DNA of 64,000 bases, taken from positions 55,138-119,137 of the forward strand of contig NZ_BMDW01000011.1 of NCBI RefSeq assembly GCF_014636175.1. Direction: 5' to 3'. The notes under the pieces were generated by a model, which did no database searches, had not been told where the DNA came from, and worked only from the letters and a program-made list of their open reading frames with translations. This DNA comes from Sphingomonas psychrolutea (GTDB lineage: Bacteria; Pseudomonadota; Alphaproteobacteria; Sphingomonadales; Sphingomonadaceae). The position numbers were made by a program, and so were the translations under genes. Of the stretch, positions 38,680 to 47,358 are shown piece by piece (position 1 is the stretch's first letter; every line of letters begins with the position of its first letter).

Positions 38680-39377
38680 GCCGCCTCGCGCACCGTGCGG
38701 AATTCGATCTTCTTGTCGTAGGGCGCGCCGAGGATCAGGCGCTGGACGTAGATGCCGGGCAAATGGATGCAGTCGGGATCGAGCGATCCGACCGGCACGA
38801 TTTCCTCGACCTCGGCCACGCATACCTTGCCCGCAGTCGCCATCGGCTGATTGAAATTGCGCGCGGTCTTGCGGAAGATCAGGTTGCCGCTTTCATCCGC
38901 CTTCCAGCCCTTGATGATCGCGAGATCGGCGCGGATGCCGCGTTCGAGGATATAGTCCTCGCCGTCGAAGTTTTTCACTTCCTTGCCCTCGGCAACCAGC
39001 GTGCCGACGCCGGTCTTGGTGTAGAAACCGGGAATGCCAGCGCCGCCCGCGCGGCAGCGCTCGGCGAGCGTGCCTTGTGGGCAGAATTCGACCTCAAGCT
39101 CGCCCGCCAGATACTGCCGCTCGAATTCCTTATTCTCGCCGACATAGGAGGAGATCATCTTCTTGACCTGGCGGGTGCGCAGCAGCTTGCCGAGGCCCTC
39201 GCCATCGATCCCGGCATTGTTGCTCGCAATCGTGAGGTCCTTGGTTCCTGCATCGCGGATCGCGTCGATCAGGCGCTCGGGGATGCCGCACAGGCCGAAA
39301 CCGCCAGCGCAAATCGACATCCCGTCATGGAGCAGCCCTTCGAGAGCGGCGGCGGCGTCGGGATAGAGTTTGCGCAT
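38676..39377 (-). CDS. scoA: 3-oxoacid CoA-transferase subunit A
   Basis: 233 residues; alpha subunit of the CoA-transferase. The glycine-rich CoA-binding motif [17 protein letters not shown] is near residues 21-37, followed by [15 protein letters not shown] and the oxyanion-type [13 protein letters not shown]. The last codons overlap the acid phosphatase start. The order is scoA - acid phosphatase - DUF5076 - scoB, all overlapping. Confidence 0.95.
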   Translation of the reverse strand: MRKLYPDAAAALEGLLHDGMSICAGGFGLCGIPERLIDAIRDAGTKDLTIASNNAGIDGEGLGKLLRTRQVKKMISSYVGENKEFERQYLAGELEVEFCPQGTLAERCRAGGAGIPGFYTKTGVGTLVAEGKEVKNFDGEDYILERGIRADLAIIKGWKADESGNLIFRKTARNFNQPMATAGKVCVAEVEEIVPVGSLDPDCIHLPGIYVQRLILGAPYDKKIEFRTVREAA

Positions 39378-39449
39378 CGGGGGTCCCTTTCGGATGTCGC
39401 CGCCGATTAGGGCGCGGAAGGGTGGCCGGTCAAGGCGACCCTGGCCCCT

Positions 39450-40142
39450 TCAGAGTTTGGCGCCGAACAAATGCCCGATCCCGGCCGTCACCGCCATCGC
39501 CAGCGCCCCCCAGAACAGCACGCGGACCGCGCCGCGCCACAAATTCGCCCCACCAATCTGCGCACCGACCGCGCCGAGCACTGCGAGCAGCACCAACGTC
39601 GCTGCCACCACCGCTTCGATCAAGGCTGTGCCGCGGAACAGGAACGCCATCAGGACCGGCAGGATCGCTCCGACCGCGAAGCTCGCCGCCGATGCCAGCG
39701 CCGCCTGCACCGGGCGCGCCTCCATCGCTTCGTGAATCCCGAGTTCGTCGCGCATGTGCGCGCCAAGCGGATCATGCGCCATCAATTGCTCGGCGACTTG
39801 CGTCGCGAGCGCCAGGTCGAGCCCGCGCTGGCGGTAGATCGCGGCGAGTTCCTTGGTTTCGGAGTGCGGATCTTCAGCCAGTTCAGCCGCCTCACGGGCG
39901 CGTTCTGCCGCTTCAGTGTCGGCTTGCGAGCTGACCGAGACATATTCGCCCGCGGCCATCGACATGGCACCCGCGACCAGCCCCGCAACGCCAGTGAGCA
40001 AGATCGCATTCTGGCTTTGCGCCGCCGCCGCCACGCCGACGATCAGGCTCGCGGTCGACAGGATCCCGTCATTCGCACCCAGCACCGCCGCCCGCATCCA
40101 ACCGATGCGCTGCACCACATGTCGTTCACCGTGTCTGATCAT
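39450..40142 (-). CDS. VIT1/CCC1 family iron/manganese transporter
   Basis: 230 residues with five predicted helices. The N-terminal WMRAAVLGANDGILSTASLIVGVAAA and GAMSMAAGEYVSVSSQ are the family signatures, followed by a cytoplasmic charged segment rich in glutamate (AERAREAAELAEDPHSETKEL) that binds metal in plant VIT1. Moves Fe2+ or Mn2+ out of the cytoplasm. Confidence 0.93.
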   Translation of the reverse strand: MIRHGERHVVQRIGWMRAAVLGANDGILSTASLIVGVAAAAQSQNAILLTGVAGLVAGAMSMAAGEYVSVSSQADTEAAERAREAAELAEDPHSETKELAAIYRQRGLDLALATQVAEQLMAHDPLGAHMRDELGIHEAMEARPVQAALASAASFAVGAILPVLMAFLFRGTALIEAVVAATLVLLAVLGAVGAQIGGANLWRGAVRVLFWGALAMAVTAGIGHLFGAKL

Positions 40143-40166
40143 AGGTTCGCCGTAGCGGGGCGATGT

Positions 40167-40186
40167 TCAATAGGCCAGCGCCAAGC
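40167..40186. repeat. 20-bp direct repeat, left copy
   Basis: TCAATAGGCCAGCGCCAAGC here is identical to 40997-41016, which is the extreme 3' end of the SMP-30 gene (codons for LALAY and the stop). The two copies bracket about 810 bp that carry only the split membrane gene. Confidence 0.85.
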
Positions 40187-40198
40187 GTGCGCGCGGCA

Positions 40199-40375
40199 TC
40201 ACGCCAGCACGGCGTGCGCGATCGATTGCCATGCCTCGGTCCGGCTGAACGCGACGCGCAGCGGTTGCGACACGAGAAACGCGCCGCCGACCCAGAGCGT
40301 GACCGGGTGGAGCCGCCCGCGCTGGCGCAGATCGAAGACGATCAGCGCGAGCAGCAGCACGTCGGACAGAATCAT
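40199..40375 (-). CDS. C-terminal part of a split membrane protein (58 aa frame)
   Basis: A 59-codon frame whose ATG overlaps the stop of the 182-aa frame before it (ATGA). It encodes one membrane helix and a tail (MILSDVLLLALIVFDLRQRGRLHP...). The paralogue at 47359 has the corresponding helix and DLRSTGRVHPAWGWG continuous with the rest of the protein, so this piece was probably the C-terminus of one protein before a frameshift. Confidence 0.55.
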   Translation of the reverse strand: MILSDVLLLALIVFDLRQRGRLHPVTLWVGGAFLVSQPLRVAFSRTEAWQSIAHAVLA

Positions 40376-40920
40376 GCCCCGATCGGCGGCGGCGTCGTCC
40401 AGCCGAGCATCCGCGAAATCCGCGCAAGCGGCGTCGTCACCAGCGCAATTGTCGCCAGCAGCATCAGCCGCTTGTGCGCCGCCGCCTCGGCACGACGCCA
40501 TACGGCCGCCGCGGCGAGCGCCGCGAACCACGCGATATTCACCAGCGGGTTGATCAGAAAGGTCGGCTGGTCGCGACCCGGCGTACCGCGTCCATGATGT
40601 CCGCTGTCGATTGCGATCCACACGCCGAGCACCAAGACGACGAGCGCAAGTCCAGCGCCGGCCGATCCGAGCCAGCGATGCAGGTCACGACGATCCGCGA
40701 ACACCAGACCGTTCTGGACGAGATACAGGATCATCCAACCGCTGAAGACCATGCCGTGCAAATGGGCGAGCGGCACCAGCGGCGGCGCGTGAAAAGCCGA
40801 TGCGAAATAATAGGTCGGTGCGAAGCCAATCAACGCGATCAAGGCCATCGTGACAGCCATGCCAGTGAAAAACACCCGCTCGGCGCGGATACGGTGTCGT
40901 GGCAAGGACCGCGTCGCCAT
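40372..40920 (-). CDS. Polytopic membrane protein, likely truncated by frameshift
   Basis: 182 residues from ATG 40920, which has GGAGAG five bases upstream. At least four helices are visible. HLHGMVFSGWMILYLVQNGLVFADRRDLHRWLG closely parallels HAHAIVFMGWVAIYVTQNALVAGESMALHRRLG in the protein at 47359. The frame stops after GWTTPPPIGA where the paralogue continues; the missing part is in the next frame. Function unknown. Confidence 0.7.
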   Translation of the reverse strand: MATRSLPRHRIRAERVFFTGMAVTMALIALIGFAPTYYFASAFHAPPLVPLAHLHGMVFSGWMILYLVQNGLVFADRRDLHRWLGSAGAGLALVVLVLGVWIAIDSGHHGRGTPGRDQPTFLINPLVNIAWFAALAAAAVWRRAEAAAHKRLMLLATIALVTTPLARISRMLGWTTPPPIGA

Positions 40921-40996
40921 CGTCACTCTCCAGAAAAAGTGGGACCGTCGTTACGCTAACACAATAGCATAGCTTGCAGTCCGCAAGCACGGCGCG

Positions 40997-41016
40997 TCAA
41001 TAGGCCAGCGCCAAGC
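40997..41016. repeat. 20-bp direct repeat, right copy
   Basis: Identical to 40167-40186. It overlaps the end of the SMP-30 gene. Confidence 0.85.
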
Positions 41017-41911
41017 CAGGGCGCGGCCATTCCATGCTGACCAGCTGCCCGGTGCCCGACAACGTGATGTAGGCGGTGCGCAGATCCGGCCCACCCCAGC
41101 AGATGTTGGTAGTGTACGGGTCGGGCGTGGGCACGAACGCGACCAGCTCCCCGGCGGGCGAGATCACCGATATCCCGCTTTCCCCGATCGTCGCGACGCA
41201 AATGTTGCCGCATGCCTCGACCCCAAGCGAATCGAAAAATTTGTAGCCGGGCGGACGATAGAGCGGGATGCCGGCGCCGCCGAGGCCCGCGCTCTGGTCG
41301 ATCTTGCCTGGCGCGGTCACATCGAATGCCATCAGGCGGCAGGTATACGTTTCCGCCGCATAGAGCCGCTTGCCATCGGGCGAGAGGCCGATGCCGTTGG
41401 GGTTTTCGCTCGGGAAGATGACTTCTTCCAGATGGCTGCCATCGGCCTTGGCGTAGAAGATACCCGTCACATCGCGGGTCCGCTCGCGTGTCTTGCCGTG
41501 GTCGGTGAACCAGAATCCGCCATGCGCATCGAATACGATGTCGTTCGGCCCACGCAACACGCAGCCGAAATCGCCATCCTTGTACAGCACCTCCACCGCG
41601 CCGGTCGCGAGATCGATCCGCTCGATTCGCCCGCCTGAATAATCGTCGGCCTGGCCATGCGGGATGAGCAGCCCGGCGGGATGTTCGACATAATTGAAGC
41701 CGCCATTGTTGCAGCAATAGAGCTTCCCGTCAGGGCCAAGGGCGAGGCCGTTGGGCCCGCCGCCCGGCTCGGCGACGGTTTCGGTCGATCCGTCGGGGCG
41801 GACGCGCGTGATTCGGCCGGCGGCGATCTCGACGAGGATCACGCTGCCATCGGGCATCGCGACGGGGCCTTCGGGAAAGCGCAGCCCGCTGGCGAAAGTC
41901 TCAAAGGTCAC
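40997..41911 (-). CDS. SMP-30/gluconolactonase family protein
   Basis: 304 residues forming a six-bladed beta-propeller. The N-terminus FASGLRFPEGPVAMPDGSVILVEI, GGPNGLALGPDGKLYCCNNGG and SENPNGIGLSPDGKRLY are the calcium- and substrate-site blades of the family. Probably a sugar-lactone hydrolase. Its final 20 bases are duplicated at 40167. Confidence 0.92.
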   Translation of the reverse strand: MTFETFASGLRFPEGPVAMPDGSVILVEIAAGRITRVRPDGSTETVAEPGGGPNGLALGPDGKLYCCNNGGFNYVEHPAGLLIPHGQADDYSGGRIERIDLATGAVEVLYKDGDFGCVLRGPNDIVFDAHGGFWFTDHGKTRERTRDVTGIFYAKADGSHLEEVIFPSENPNGIGLSPDGKRLYAAETYTCRLMAFDVTAPGKIDQSAGLGGAGIPLYRPPGYKFFDSLGVEACGNICVATIGESGISVISPAGELVAFVPTPDPYTTNICWGGPDLRTAYITLSGTGQLVSMEWPRPGLALAY

Positions 41912-41970
41912 ATCCTACTCCTCTTTTTGAGGTAGCGTATCGGAAGCGCATCCCCACCCATAGCACCCTC

Positions 41971-42006
41971 TTGACTACAGGCGTAAACAATACGATTACA
42001 GACGTA
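41971..42006 (+). promoter_or_regulatory. Promoter with two BlaI-type operators
   Basis: TACAGGCGTA (41976-41985) and TACAGACGTA (41997-42006) are two copies of a TACAnnnGTA dyad, 21 bp apart (two helical turns). TTGACT at 41971 is a candidate -35 and GATTAC at 41994 a candidate -10, so the operators cover both. BlaI/MecI proteins bind TACA/TGTA dyads, fitting autoregulation of the gene that follows 20 bases later. Confidence 0.7.
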
Positions 42007-42026
42007 GTCATTACGGAGAGCGACTC

Positions 42027-42395
42027 ATGGCCGAACGGATCAGCGATGCCGAACATGCGGTGATGGAAGTGTTGTGGGACGAAAGCCCGCTGACCGCGCA
42101 AGATGTGGCCGAGCGTATCCCCCCCGGTCGCGACTGGTCGGCCAATACCGTCAAGACGCTGCTCGGGCGGCTGCTCGCCAAGAACACCATCGCATTCGTG
42201 CTCGATGGGCGACGCTATCTCTACCGCCCGCTTGTCGCGCGCGAAGACTATGTCGCAAGCGAATCGCGCAAGATGATGGACCGGCTGTTCGGCGGTCGGC
42301 TGACCCCGCTGGTTGCGCATCTCGCCGAGCGCGACGCACTGACCGCGCAGGACATCTCCGAGATCGAGGCGTTGCTGAAGGGGTTGAAGGCATGA
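42027..42395 (+). CDS. blaI: BlaI/MecI/CopY family repressor
   Basis: A 122-residue winged-helix repressor. ISDAEHAVMEVLWDESPLTAQDVAERI and SANTVKTLLGRLLAKN are the typical recognition domain, followed by a dimerisation and cleavage-type helix region. Represses its own operon until its partner protease is activated. The stop overlaps the M56 peptidase start (ATGA). No beta-lactamase gene of the classical serine type lies next to it; the metallo-hydrolase downstream is a different subgroup. Confidence 0.93.
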   Translation: MAERISDAEHAVMEVLWDESPLTAQDVAERIPPGRDWSANTVKTLLGRLLAKNTIAFVLDGRRYLYRPLVAREDYVASESRKMMDRLFGGRLTPLVAHLAERDALTAQDISEIEALLKGLKA

Positions 42396-44089
42396 TCGGC
42401 TGGGGAATCGAGGCGCTGGTCGCCTCTACCGCGTTGATGGTCGCGGTGCTGCTGTTGCGTGGCCCGGTCCGCAAGGCGTTCGGCGCGCAGATCGCCTATG
42501 CGCTGTGGCTGCTGCCGGTGCTGCGGTTGGTGTTGCCGCCGCTTCCCGCCGCCTGGTGGCAGGCCACCGCCGTCGCGCCGGTGCAGCGCGCGACCGAGCA
42601 GATGACGATCTTGTTCGTCGCGCCGGTGGCCGAAGCCGCCGCGCCGAATGTGTCGATACTGGGCGCGCTGCTCGGCCCCGCGCTGGCGGTGCTGTGGGTC
42701 GCTGGCGCCGTCGCGTTCGTTGGCTGGCACACGCTTGCCAATCATCGCTTCTGCCGCCGCTTGCTCGACCGCGCGAGCGCGCGTGACGAGCAGGACGGCG
42801 TCCACATCATCGAGACCGAAGCCGCCAGCGGTCCGCTCGCCTTTGGGGTTTGGCGGCGTTACGTGGCCTTCCCGCGCGACTTTGCCGAACGCTATGAACC
42901 CGAAGAGCGCGATCTCGCGCTGGCGCACGAGCTCGGACATCATGCCCGCGGCGATCTGATCGCCAATTGGATCGCCTTGGTCGTGCTGGCGCTGCACTGG
43001 TTCAACCCGGTGGCATGGCGCGCGTTCCGCGCGTTCCGGGCGGACCAGGAAATCGCCAATGATGCGCGCGTGCTGGCGGGGATGAATCCGATGCGTCGCC
43101 ACAGTTATGCCTGCGCAATCCTGAAGGCCGCGCACCCGACATTTCTGGGCGGGACGGTTTCGGCGACGTGTCACCTCCACACCATCGACGATTTGAAAGG
43201 GAGACTGAGGATGCTGACCACTACCAGAACGTCGCGCACGCGGCTGATTGCCGGGGCAGGGGTGTTGAGTCTGTGCGTTGCCGCCGGGCTGGGCCTGACC
43301 GCTTCGGGAACCGCGGCCGCCGCCAAGATGCGTAGCACGGTCGAAGATGCGACCGGCGTCGATCTCGCCAGCCTTGACCAGGCCGCGGCCACGCCACCGG
43401 CGGCGGTTGTCGTGCCCGTTGTCCCTGCGGATCCAGCCGAGCCGTCGCGCCCTGCACCTCGGGTTCACGAACATCGCGACGCCTCGGACCTGGCCGGCCC
43501 CGGCTTGCCGCCCGCACCCGAGCCCCCGCTGCAGCCGTCGAGCGCGGCGGCGACCGCTCTGCCCGAAGCGCCAACGCCAGTTTCTGGCAAGTCCGCCCCG
43601 GGCATGACCACGACGGTGACGGTGACCAAGGATGGCAAGCGCATCGTCCGCGATGGTCGTTATGTGAAGCTCAACCGTGACGGCAGCTATACCGTCGTCG
43701 GTGAGATCGCGCCTGTACCGCCGATGCGCGCCATCCCCCCAATGCCCGTCATGCCGCGAATCCCCAATATCTCGTCGCGAACGTGTGGTGTCGGCGGCAA
43801 GGGCGAGACGATGGTGATCAAGGAGTGGAGCGCCGACCGTCAGCGCATCGTCGTCTGCACCGATCGCATCGCCGCGGCGGCCGCTGCCGCCGCCAAGGGC
43901 GCCGCGATCGCCGCAAACAGCAAGGATATCGAACGCAACGCCTATGTGCACGCGCTCTCAGGCCTGCGTGACGCGAAGGCGCGGATGTTGGCAGCGCCCA
44001 ATATGAGCACGAACGAGCGCAAGCAGGCGCTTTTCGGGATCGACACCGCGATCAGGGAGCTCGAAAGCGATTTGGCAAAGGCGGAGTAG
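42392..44089 (+). CDS. BlaR1-like M56 family membrane metallopeptidase
   Basis: 565 residues from the ATG overlapping blaI. Helices near residues 5-20 and 30-50 and another pair follow, with the zinc motif HELGHHARGDL near residue 180 (HExxH). Instead of the penicillin-sensing domain of true BlaR1 the C-terminal half is a proline-, alanine- and valine-rich periplasmic region followed by a small domain (TVTVTKDGKRIVRDGRYVK...), so the signal sensed is unknown. Probably cleaves the BlaI-type repressor. Confidence 0.9.
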   Translation: MIGWGIEALVASTALMVAVLLLRGPVRKAFGAQIAYALWLLPVLRLVLPPLPAAWWQATAVAPVQRATEQMTILFVAPVAEAAAPNVSILGALLGPALAVLWVAGAVAFVGWHTLANHRFCRRLLDRASARDEQDGVHIIETEAASGPLAFGVWRRYVAFPRDFAERYEPEERDLALAHELGHHARGDLIANWIALVVLALHWFNPVAWRAFRAFRADQEIANDARVLAGMNPMRRHSYACAILKAAHPTFLGGTVSATCHLHTIDDLKGRLRMLTTTRTSRTRLIAGAGVLSLCVAAGLGLTASGTAAAAKMRSTVEDATGVDLASLDQAAATPPAAVVVPVVPADPAEPSRPAPRVHEHRDASDLAGPGLPPAPEPPLQPSSAAATALPEAPTPVSGKSAPGMTTTVTVTKDGKRIVRDGRYVKLNRDGSYTVVGEIAPVPPMRAIPPMPVMPRIPNISSRTCGVGGKGETMVIKEWSADRQRIVVCTDRIAAAAAAAAKGAAIAANSKDIERNAYVHALSGLRDAKARMLAAPNMSTNERKQALFGIDTAIRELESDLAKAE

Positions 44090-44107
44090 GGCACTCCTTG
44101 ATGATCG

Positions 44108-44211
44108 CTTCCCCGGCGGAGGCCGGGGCTCAGTTGCGCAACGTCGAGGGGTGAGAGCGGCGCTCATATTTCGTCGCGTTTGCGACTGGACCCCGTCCTT
44201 CGCCGGGGAAG
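44108..44211. repeat. Palindromic intergenic repeat, family 1, copy 3
   Basis: CCCCGGCGGAGGCCGGGG-CTCAGTTGCG at 44111-44138 faces CGACTGGACCCCGTCCTTCGCCGGGG at 44183-44208. The arms are more diverged than in copies 1 and 2. Confidence 0.8.
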
Positions 44212-44272
44212 GGCAGGACGGAGGGGCCGCCAACCCTTGCCAAGCCCCGCCCGACCCGCCATCTCGACTGGC

Positions 44273-45157
44273 ATGACCGAGCAACTCCCCGGCGTACCCG
44301 AGCAGCTCGAACCGCTTGTTTCCCGCGTGCTCGCGCCAAATCCGTCACCCTTCACGTCTACCGGCACGCAAGTGCATCTGGTCGGCGCCACAGATCTGGC
44401 CGTGATCGATCCCGGCCCCGATACCCCAGCGCATATCGACGCGCTGGTCGCCGCGATTGCCGGGCGTCCGGTCCGCGCGATTGTGATCACGCACACGCAC
44501 GGCGATCACAGCCCGGCATCGCGCCCGCTCGCCGCCGCGACGGGGGCACCAATCGTCGGGTGCGCGCCCCTTGCGCGCGATGACGCCGGATTCCGCTTGG
44601 ACGCGTCGTTCGACCACGATTATGCGCCGGATCGCGTGTTGGCCGAGGGCGAGAGCGTGACCGGTAACGGCTGGACCCTCACCGCGCTGGCGACGCCCGG
44701 CCACACCTCCAACCATCTCGCCTTCGTGCTGCCCGAGGCGCAGGATGGGGCAGGGGCGCTGTTCACCGGCGATCATGTGATGGGCTGGTCGACCAGCATC
44801 GTCTCCCCGCCCGATGGCGACATGGCGGCGTACATGGCGAGCCTCGAGAAGCTGCTCCATCGCGCGGACCGCATTTATTACCCGGCGCACGGCGATCCGG
44901 TCGAAAACCCGCAGCGGCTGGCGCGCGGGATGCTCGGGCACCGCAAGCAGCGCGAAGGGCAGATCCTGCGTCTGCTGCGCGACGTGTCCGCGACGATCCC
45001 GGCGATGGTTGCGCGGCTGTATGTCGGCCTCGACCCGCGGCTGTTCCCGGCGGCGGAGCGATCGGTTCTGGCGCATCTGATCGACTTGCGTAGCCGGGGC
45101 CTGGTTATCGAGAAGGCGGGCGTCTGGTTGTTGTCGGAGCCTGTGGCGGCGTCATGA
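44273..45157 (+). CDS. MBL-fold metallo-hydrolase (LACTB2-like)
   Basis: 294 residues. The dizinc motif HTHGDHSP is near residue 75, followed by GHTSNHLAFVL and TGDHVMGW; the C-terminal ~70 residues form the winged-helix-like domain typical of LACTB2 (HRKQREGQILRLL). LACTB2 proteins act on single-stranded RNA in mammals; the bacterial substrate is unknown. Start MTEQLPG at 44273 is chosen because codons further upstream lie in a repeat. The stop overlaps the next start (ATGA). Confidence 0.9.
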   Translation: MTEQLPGVPEQLEPLVSRVLAPNPSPFTSTGTQVHLVGATDLAVIDPGPDTPAHIDALVAAIAGRPVRAIVITHTHGDHSPASRPLAAATGAPIVGCAPLARDDAGFRLDASFDHDYAPDRVLAEGESVTGNGWTLTALATPGHTSNHLAFVLPEAQDGAGALFTGDHVMGWSTSIVSPPDGDMAAYMASLEKLLHRADRIYYPAHGDPVENPQRLARGMLGHRKQREGQILRLLRDVSATIPAMVARLYVGLDPRLFPAAERSVLAHLIDLRSRGLVIEKAGVWLLSEPVAAS

Positions 45158-45867
45158 CGGCGACCCCGATCGCTCGCTCGCCCGTGAAGCTTGCGCTGGC
45201 GATCGCGTTGCTGATCGCGGCGATCTTTGCGATCAAGGTCGTTTATGACCGGTATCAGGACGCCTATGTCGTCGAGCAGAACGATGATCGTGAAGCGATC
45301 GACCGGATTGTCCGCACCACCTTTGCAAAAACCACTGCTTTGAAGGTAGCGACGCTGTCGGGCACCGAGCAGGTGACCGCGCGCGATGTCCGCATGGGCG
45401 GTTGGCTCACCTCGGCCAAGGTCGTCAAGGTCCCCTTCACCGTCGATTATTTCGTCGATCTCGGCGGGCTGTCCCCCCGCAAATACCAATGGGACGAGCG
45501 CCGTCGCCGCCTCACCGTCGAAATTCCCGATATCAGTGTCGCGCAAGCCAATGTCGATGAAAGCGCGATGACGATCAATCAGACGAGCGGCGTCTGGGTC
45601 ACGCGCGGCGCGGAGGCGGCGCTGGCCAAGACGATCTCGGCAAAGGCGCAAGGCAATGCGCAAGCCGAGGGGCGCAAGGCCGAGCATCTCGCCGCCGCCC
45701 GTGAAAGCGCGCGGCGGGGGCTGTCAACGCTGCTCCACGGTGCGCTGGCGGCGGCAAAGCAGGACGATATCGCCGTGGCGATCACCTTTCCGTTCGAACG
45801 CGCCAGCGATGGCGAGCGGTGGGACACGACCAAGTCGATCGCCGAAGTGCTCGGCAACGGCAGCTGA
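45154..45867 (+). CDS. DUF4230 domain-containing protein
   Basis: 237 residues with one N-terminal membrane helix (residues about 12-29) and an extracytoplasmic domain with VKVPFTVDYFVDLGGLSP, then a helical C-terminus rich in alanine and lysine (AKAQGNAQAEGRKAEHLAAARES). This matches DUF4230, of unknown function. Translationally coupled to the metallo-hydrolase. Confidence 0.85.
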   Translation: MTATPIARSPVKLALAIALLIAAIFAIKVVYDRYQDAYVVEQNDDREAIDRIVRTTFAKTTALKVATLSGTEQVTARDVRMGGWLTSAKVVKVPFTVDYFVDLGGLSPRKYQWDERRRRLTVEIPDISVAQANVDESAMTINQTSGVWVTRGAEAALAKTISAKAQGNAQAEGRKAEHLAAARESARRGLSTLLHGALAAAKQDDIAVAITFPFERASDGERWDTTKSIAEVLGNGS

Positions 45868-45871
45868 TCGG

Positions 45872-47242
45872 TCAGGCGGCGAATATCCGGCGCAGCGGAC
45901 GCGCCAGCAGCGCGAGCGCGAGCCCGCCGCCGCCGACGATCGCGGCGTGCATCAGCCAGAAGCGCGTCGGGTCCATCGTCTCGTAAAAGCCGCCCAGGCG
46001 TCCGCTGATGATGCTCGCGAAGAACGTCGCCAGATAATTGACCCCGACCAGCGTACCGCGCAGCGAGGGCGGCGATTTGGTCGCGTAGAGCGCGAGCGAG
46101 ATCGGCGCGAAATAGAGCCAGCCGACATTCGAGATGAGATGGAACGCCACCGCCCATAGCAAGGGCGCCCGGCCGTCCGCGCCCGACACGAAGGGGGCGG
46201 CAGCGAGCCACGCGGTGCCGAGCGCGAACACCGCGCAGCCGATCGCCAATTTGCCGATCGCGTCGGGTTCGGCCCCGCGCTGCGCTTGCCAGCGCCATAG
46301 GCCGAGGAAGGCGGGCATCACCAGAATCGGCGCGACGCCGTCGAGCGCTTGCAGCCACGGCACCGGCACCATGAAGCTGGCGATGCGTAAGTTGAGATGA
46401 TCGCGCACCCACAGATTATACACGTTCCACACTTGGCTCTGCGCGATCCAGAAACAGATTTGCACCGGGAAGACGATCGCCAGCCCGCCGATCCGCGACC
46501 AATCGCTGGCGGTCAGCGGTGCGCGCTCGACCACTGCCGCGCGCACCGTGTCTGGCGGCAAATGGCGCTGCCCGATCAGATAGACGATCAGCCCGATCAG
46601 CATCCCGAACCCGGCAAAACCGAAGCCGGTATGCCAGTCATACGCGGTCGCCAGCGCGCCGGTGATGATCGGTGCGATGAACGCGCCGAGATTGATCGCG
46701 ACATAATAGAGCTGGAACGCGTCAGCCTCGCGCCGGTCGCCATCGGCATAGAGCGATTTAATCTGGGCGCTGAGATTGCCACGCAACAGCCCCGCGCCGA
46801 GGATCAACAGCAACAGCGCGAGCAGGAAGGTAACGTCGAACGCCAGCGCGAAATGCCCTGCCGTCATCAACAGCGCTCCAAGCGACACCGCGATCCGCCG
46901 CCCGGTCAGCCGGTCGCCGATCCACCCGCCGATGACGGGCGTGAAATAGATCAATCCGACATACAGCCCGAAGGTCTGCGCGGCGAGCGCTTGCACCGAA
47001 AGCGGCCCGGTGACGCCTTCGATGATACGGCGGAACGCGGCGAACCCGGCAACATGCTCGACATGTCCCGGCAGCAACAGCGCACCGACCATGTACAGCA
47101 CCAACAGCGCTTGCATGCCGTGGAACGAGATGCGGTCCCACAATTCGGTCCCGGCCAATACCCATAGCCCGCGTGGCTGGCCCCACAGGTCATCGCGCTG
47201 TGCGGTGGCGGAAGCGCGGTCTGCCAAGGGAAGCGTAGCCAT
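45872..47242 (-). CDS. POT/PTR family peptide transporter (MFS)
   Basis: 456 residues, about 14 helices. TELWDRISFHGMQALLVLYMVG corresponds to the ExxERFxYY-type first helix of proton-coupled peptide transporters (here D-R-I-S-F-H), and LGAGLLRGNLSAQIKSLY plus FQLYYVAINLGAFIAPIITG are strongly POT-like. The start MATLPLAD at 47242 is preferred; a 12-residue longer frame exists. Convergent with DUF4230. Confidence 0.92.
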   Translation of the reverse strand: MATLPLADRASATAQRDDLWGQPRGLWVLAGTELWDRISFHGMQALLVLYMVGALLLPGHVEHVAGFAAFRRIIEGVTGPLSVQALAAQTFGLYVGLIYFTPVIGGWIGDRLTGRRIAVSLGALLMTAGHFALAFDVTFLLALLLLILGAGLLRGNLSAQIKSLYADGDRREADAFQLYYVAINLGAFIAPIITGALATAYDWHTGFGFAGFGMLIGLIVYLIGQRHLPPDTVRAAVVERAPLTASDWSRIGGLAIVFPVQICFWIAQSQVWNVYNLWVRDHLNLRIASFMVPVPWLQALDGVAPILVMPAFLGLWRWQAQRGAEPDAIGKLAIGCAVFALGTAWLAAAPFVSGADGRAPLLWAVAFHLISNVGWLYFAPISLALYATKSPPSLRGTLVGVNYLATFFASIISGRLGGFYETMDPTRFWLMHAAIVGGGGLALALLARPLRRIFAA

Positions 47243-47358
47243 GTTGCGAAAGCTTGCATGGCCTGCGGTGGCTGGCAAGCAGTGCGTCGCGCGATCCGAC
47301 GACGTTTGAAAATGACGGCATTTGTGTTAGGCGGGCGCCGATGTGACATCCGGGGGGA

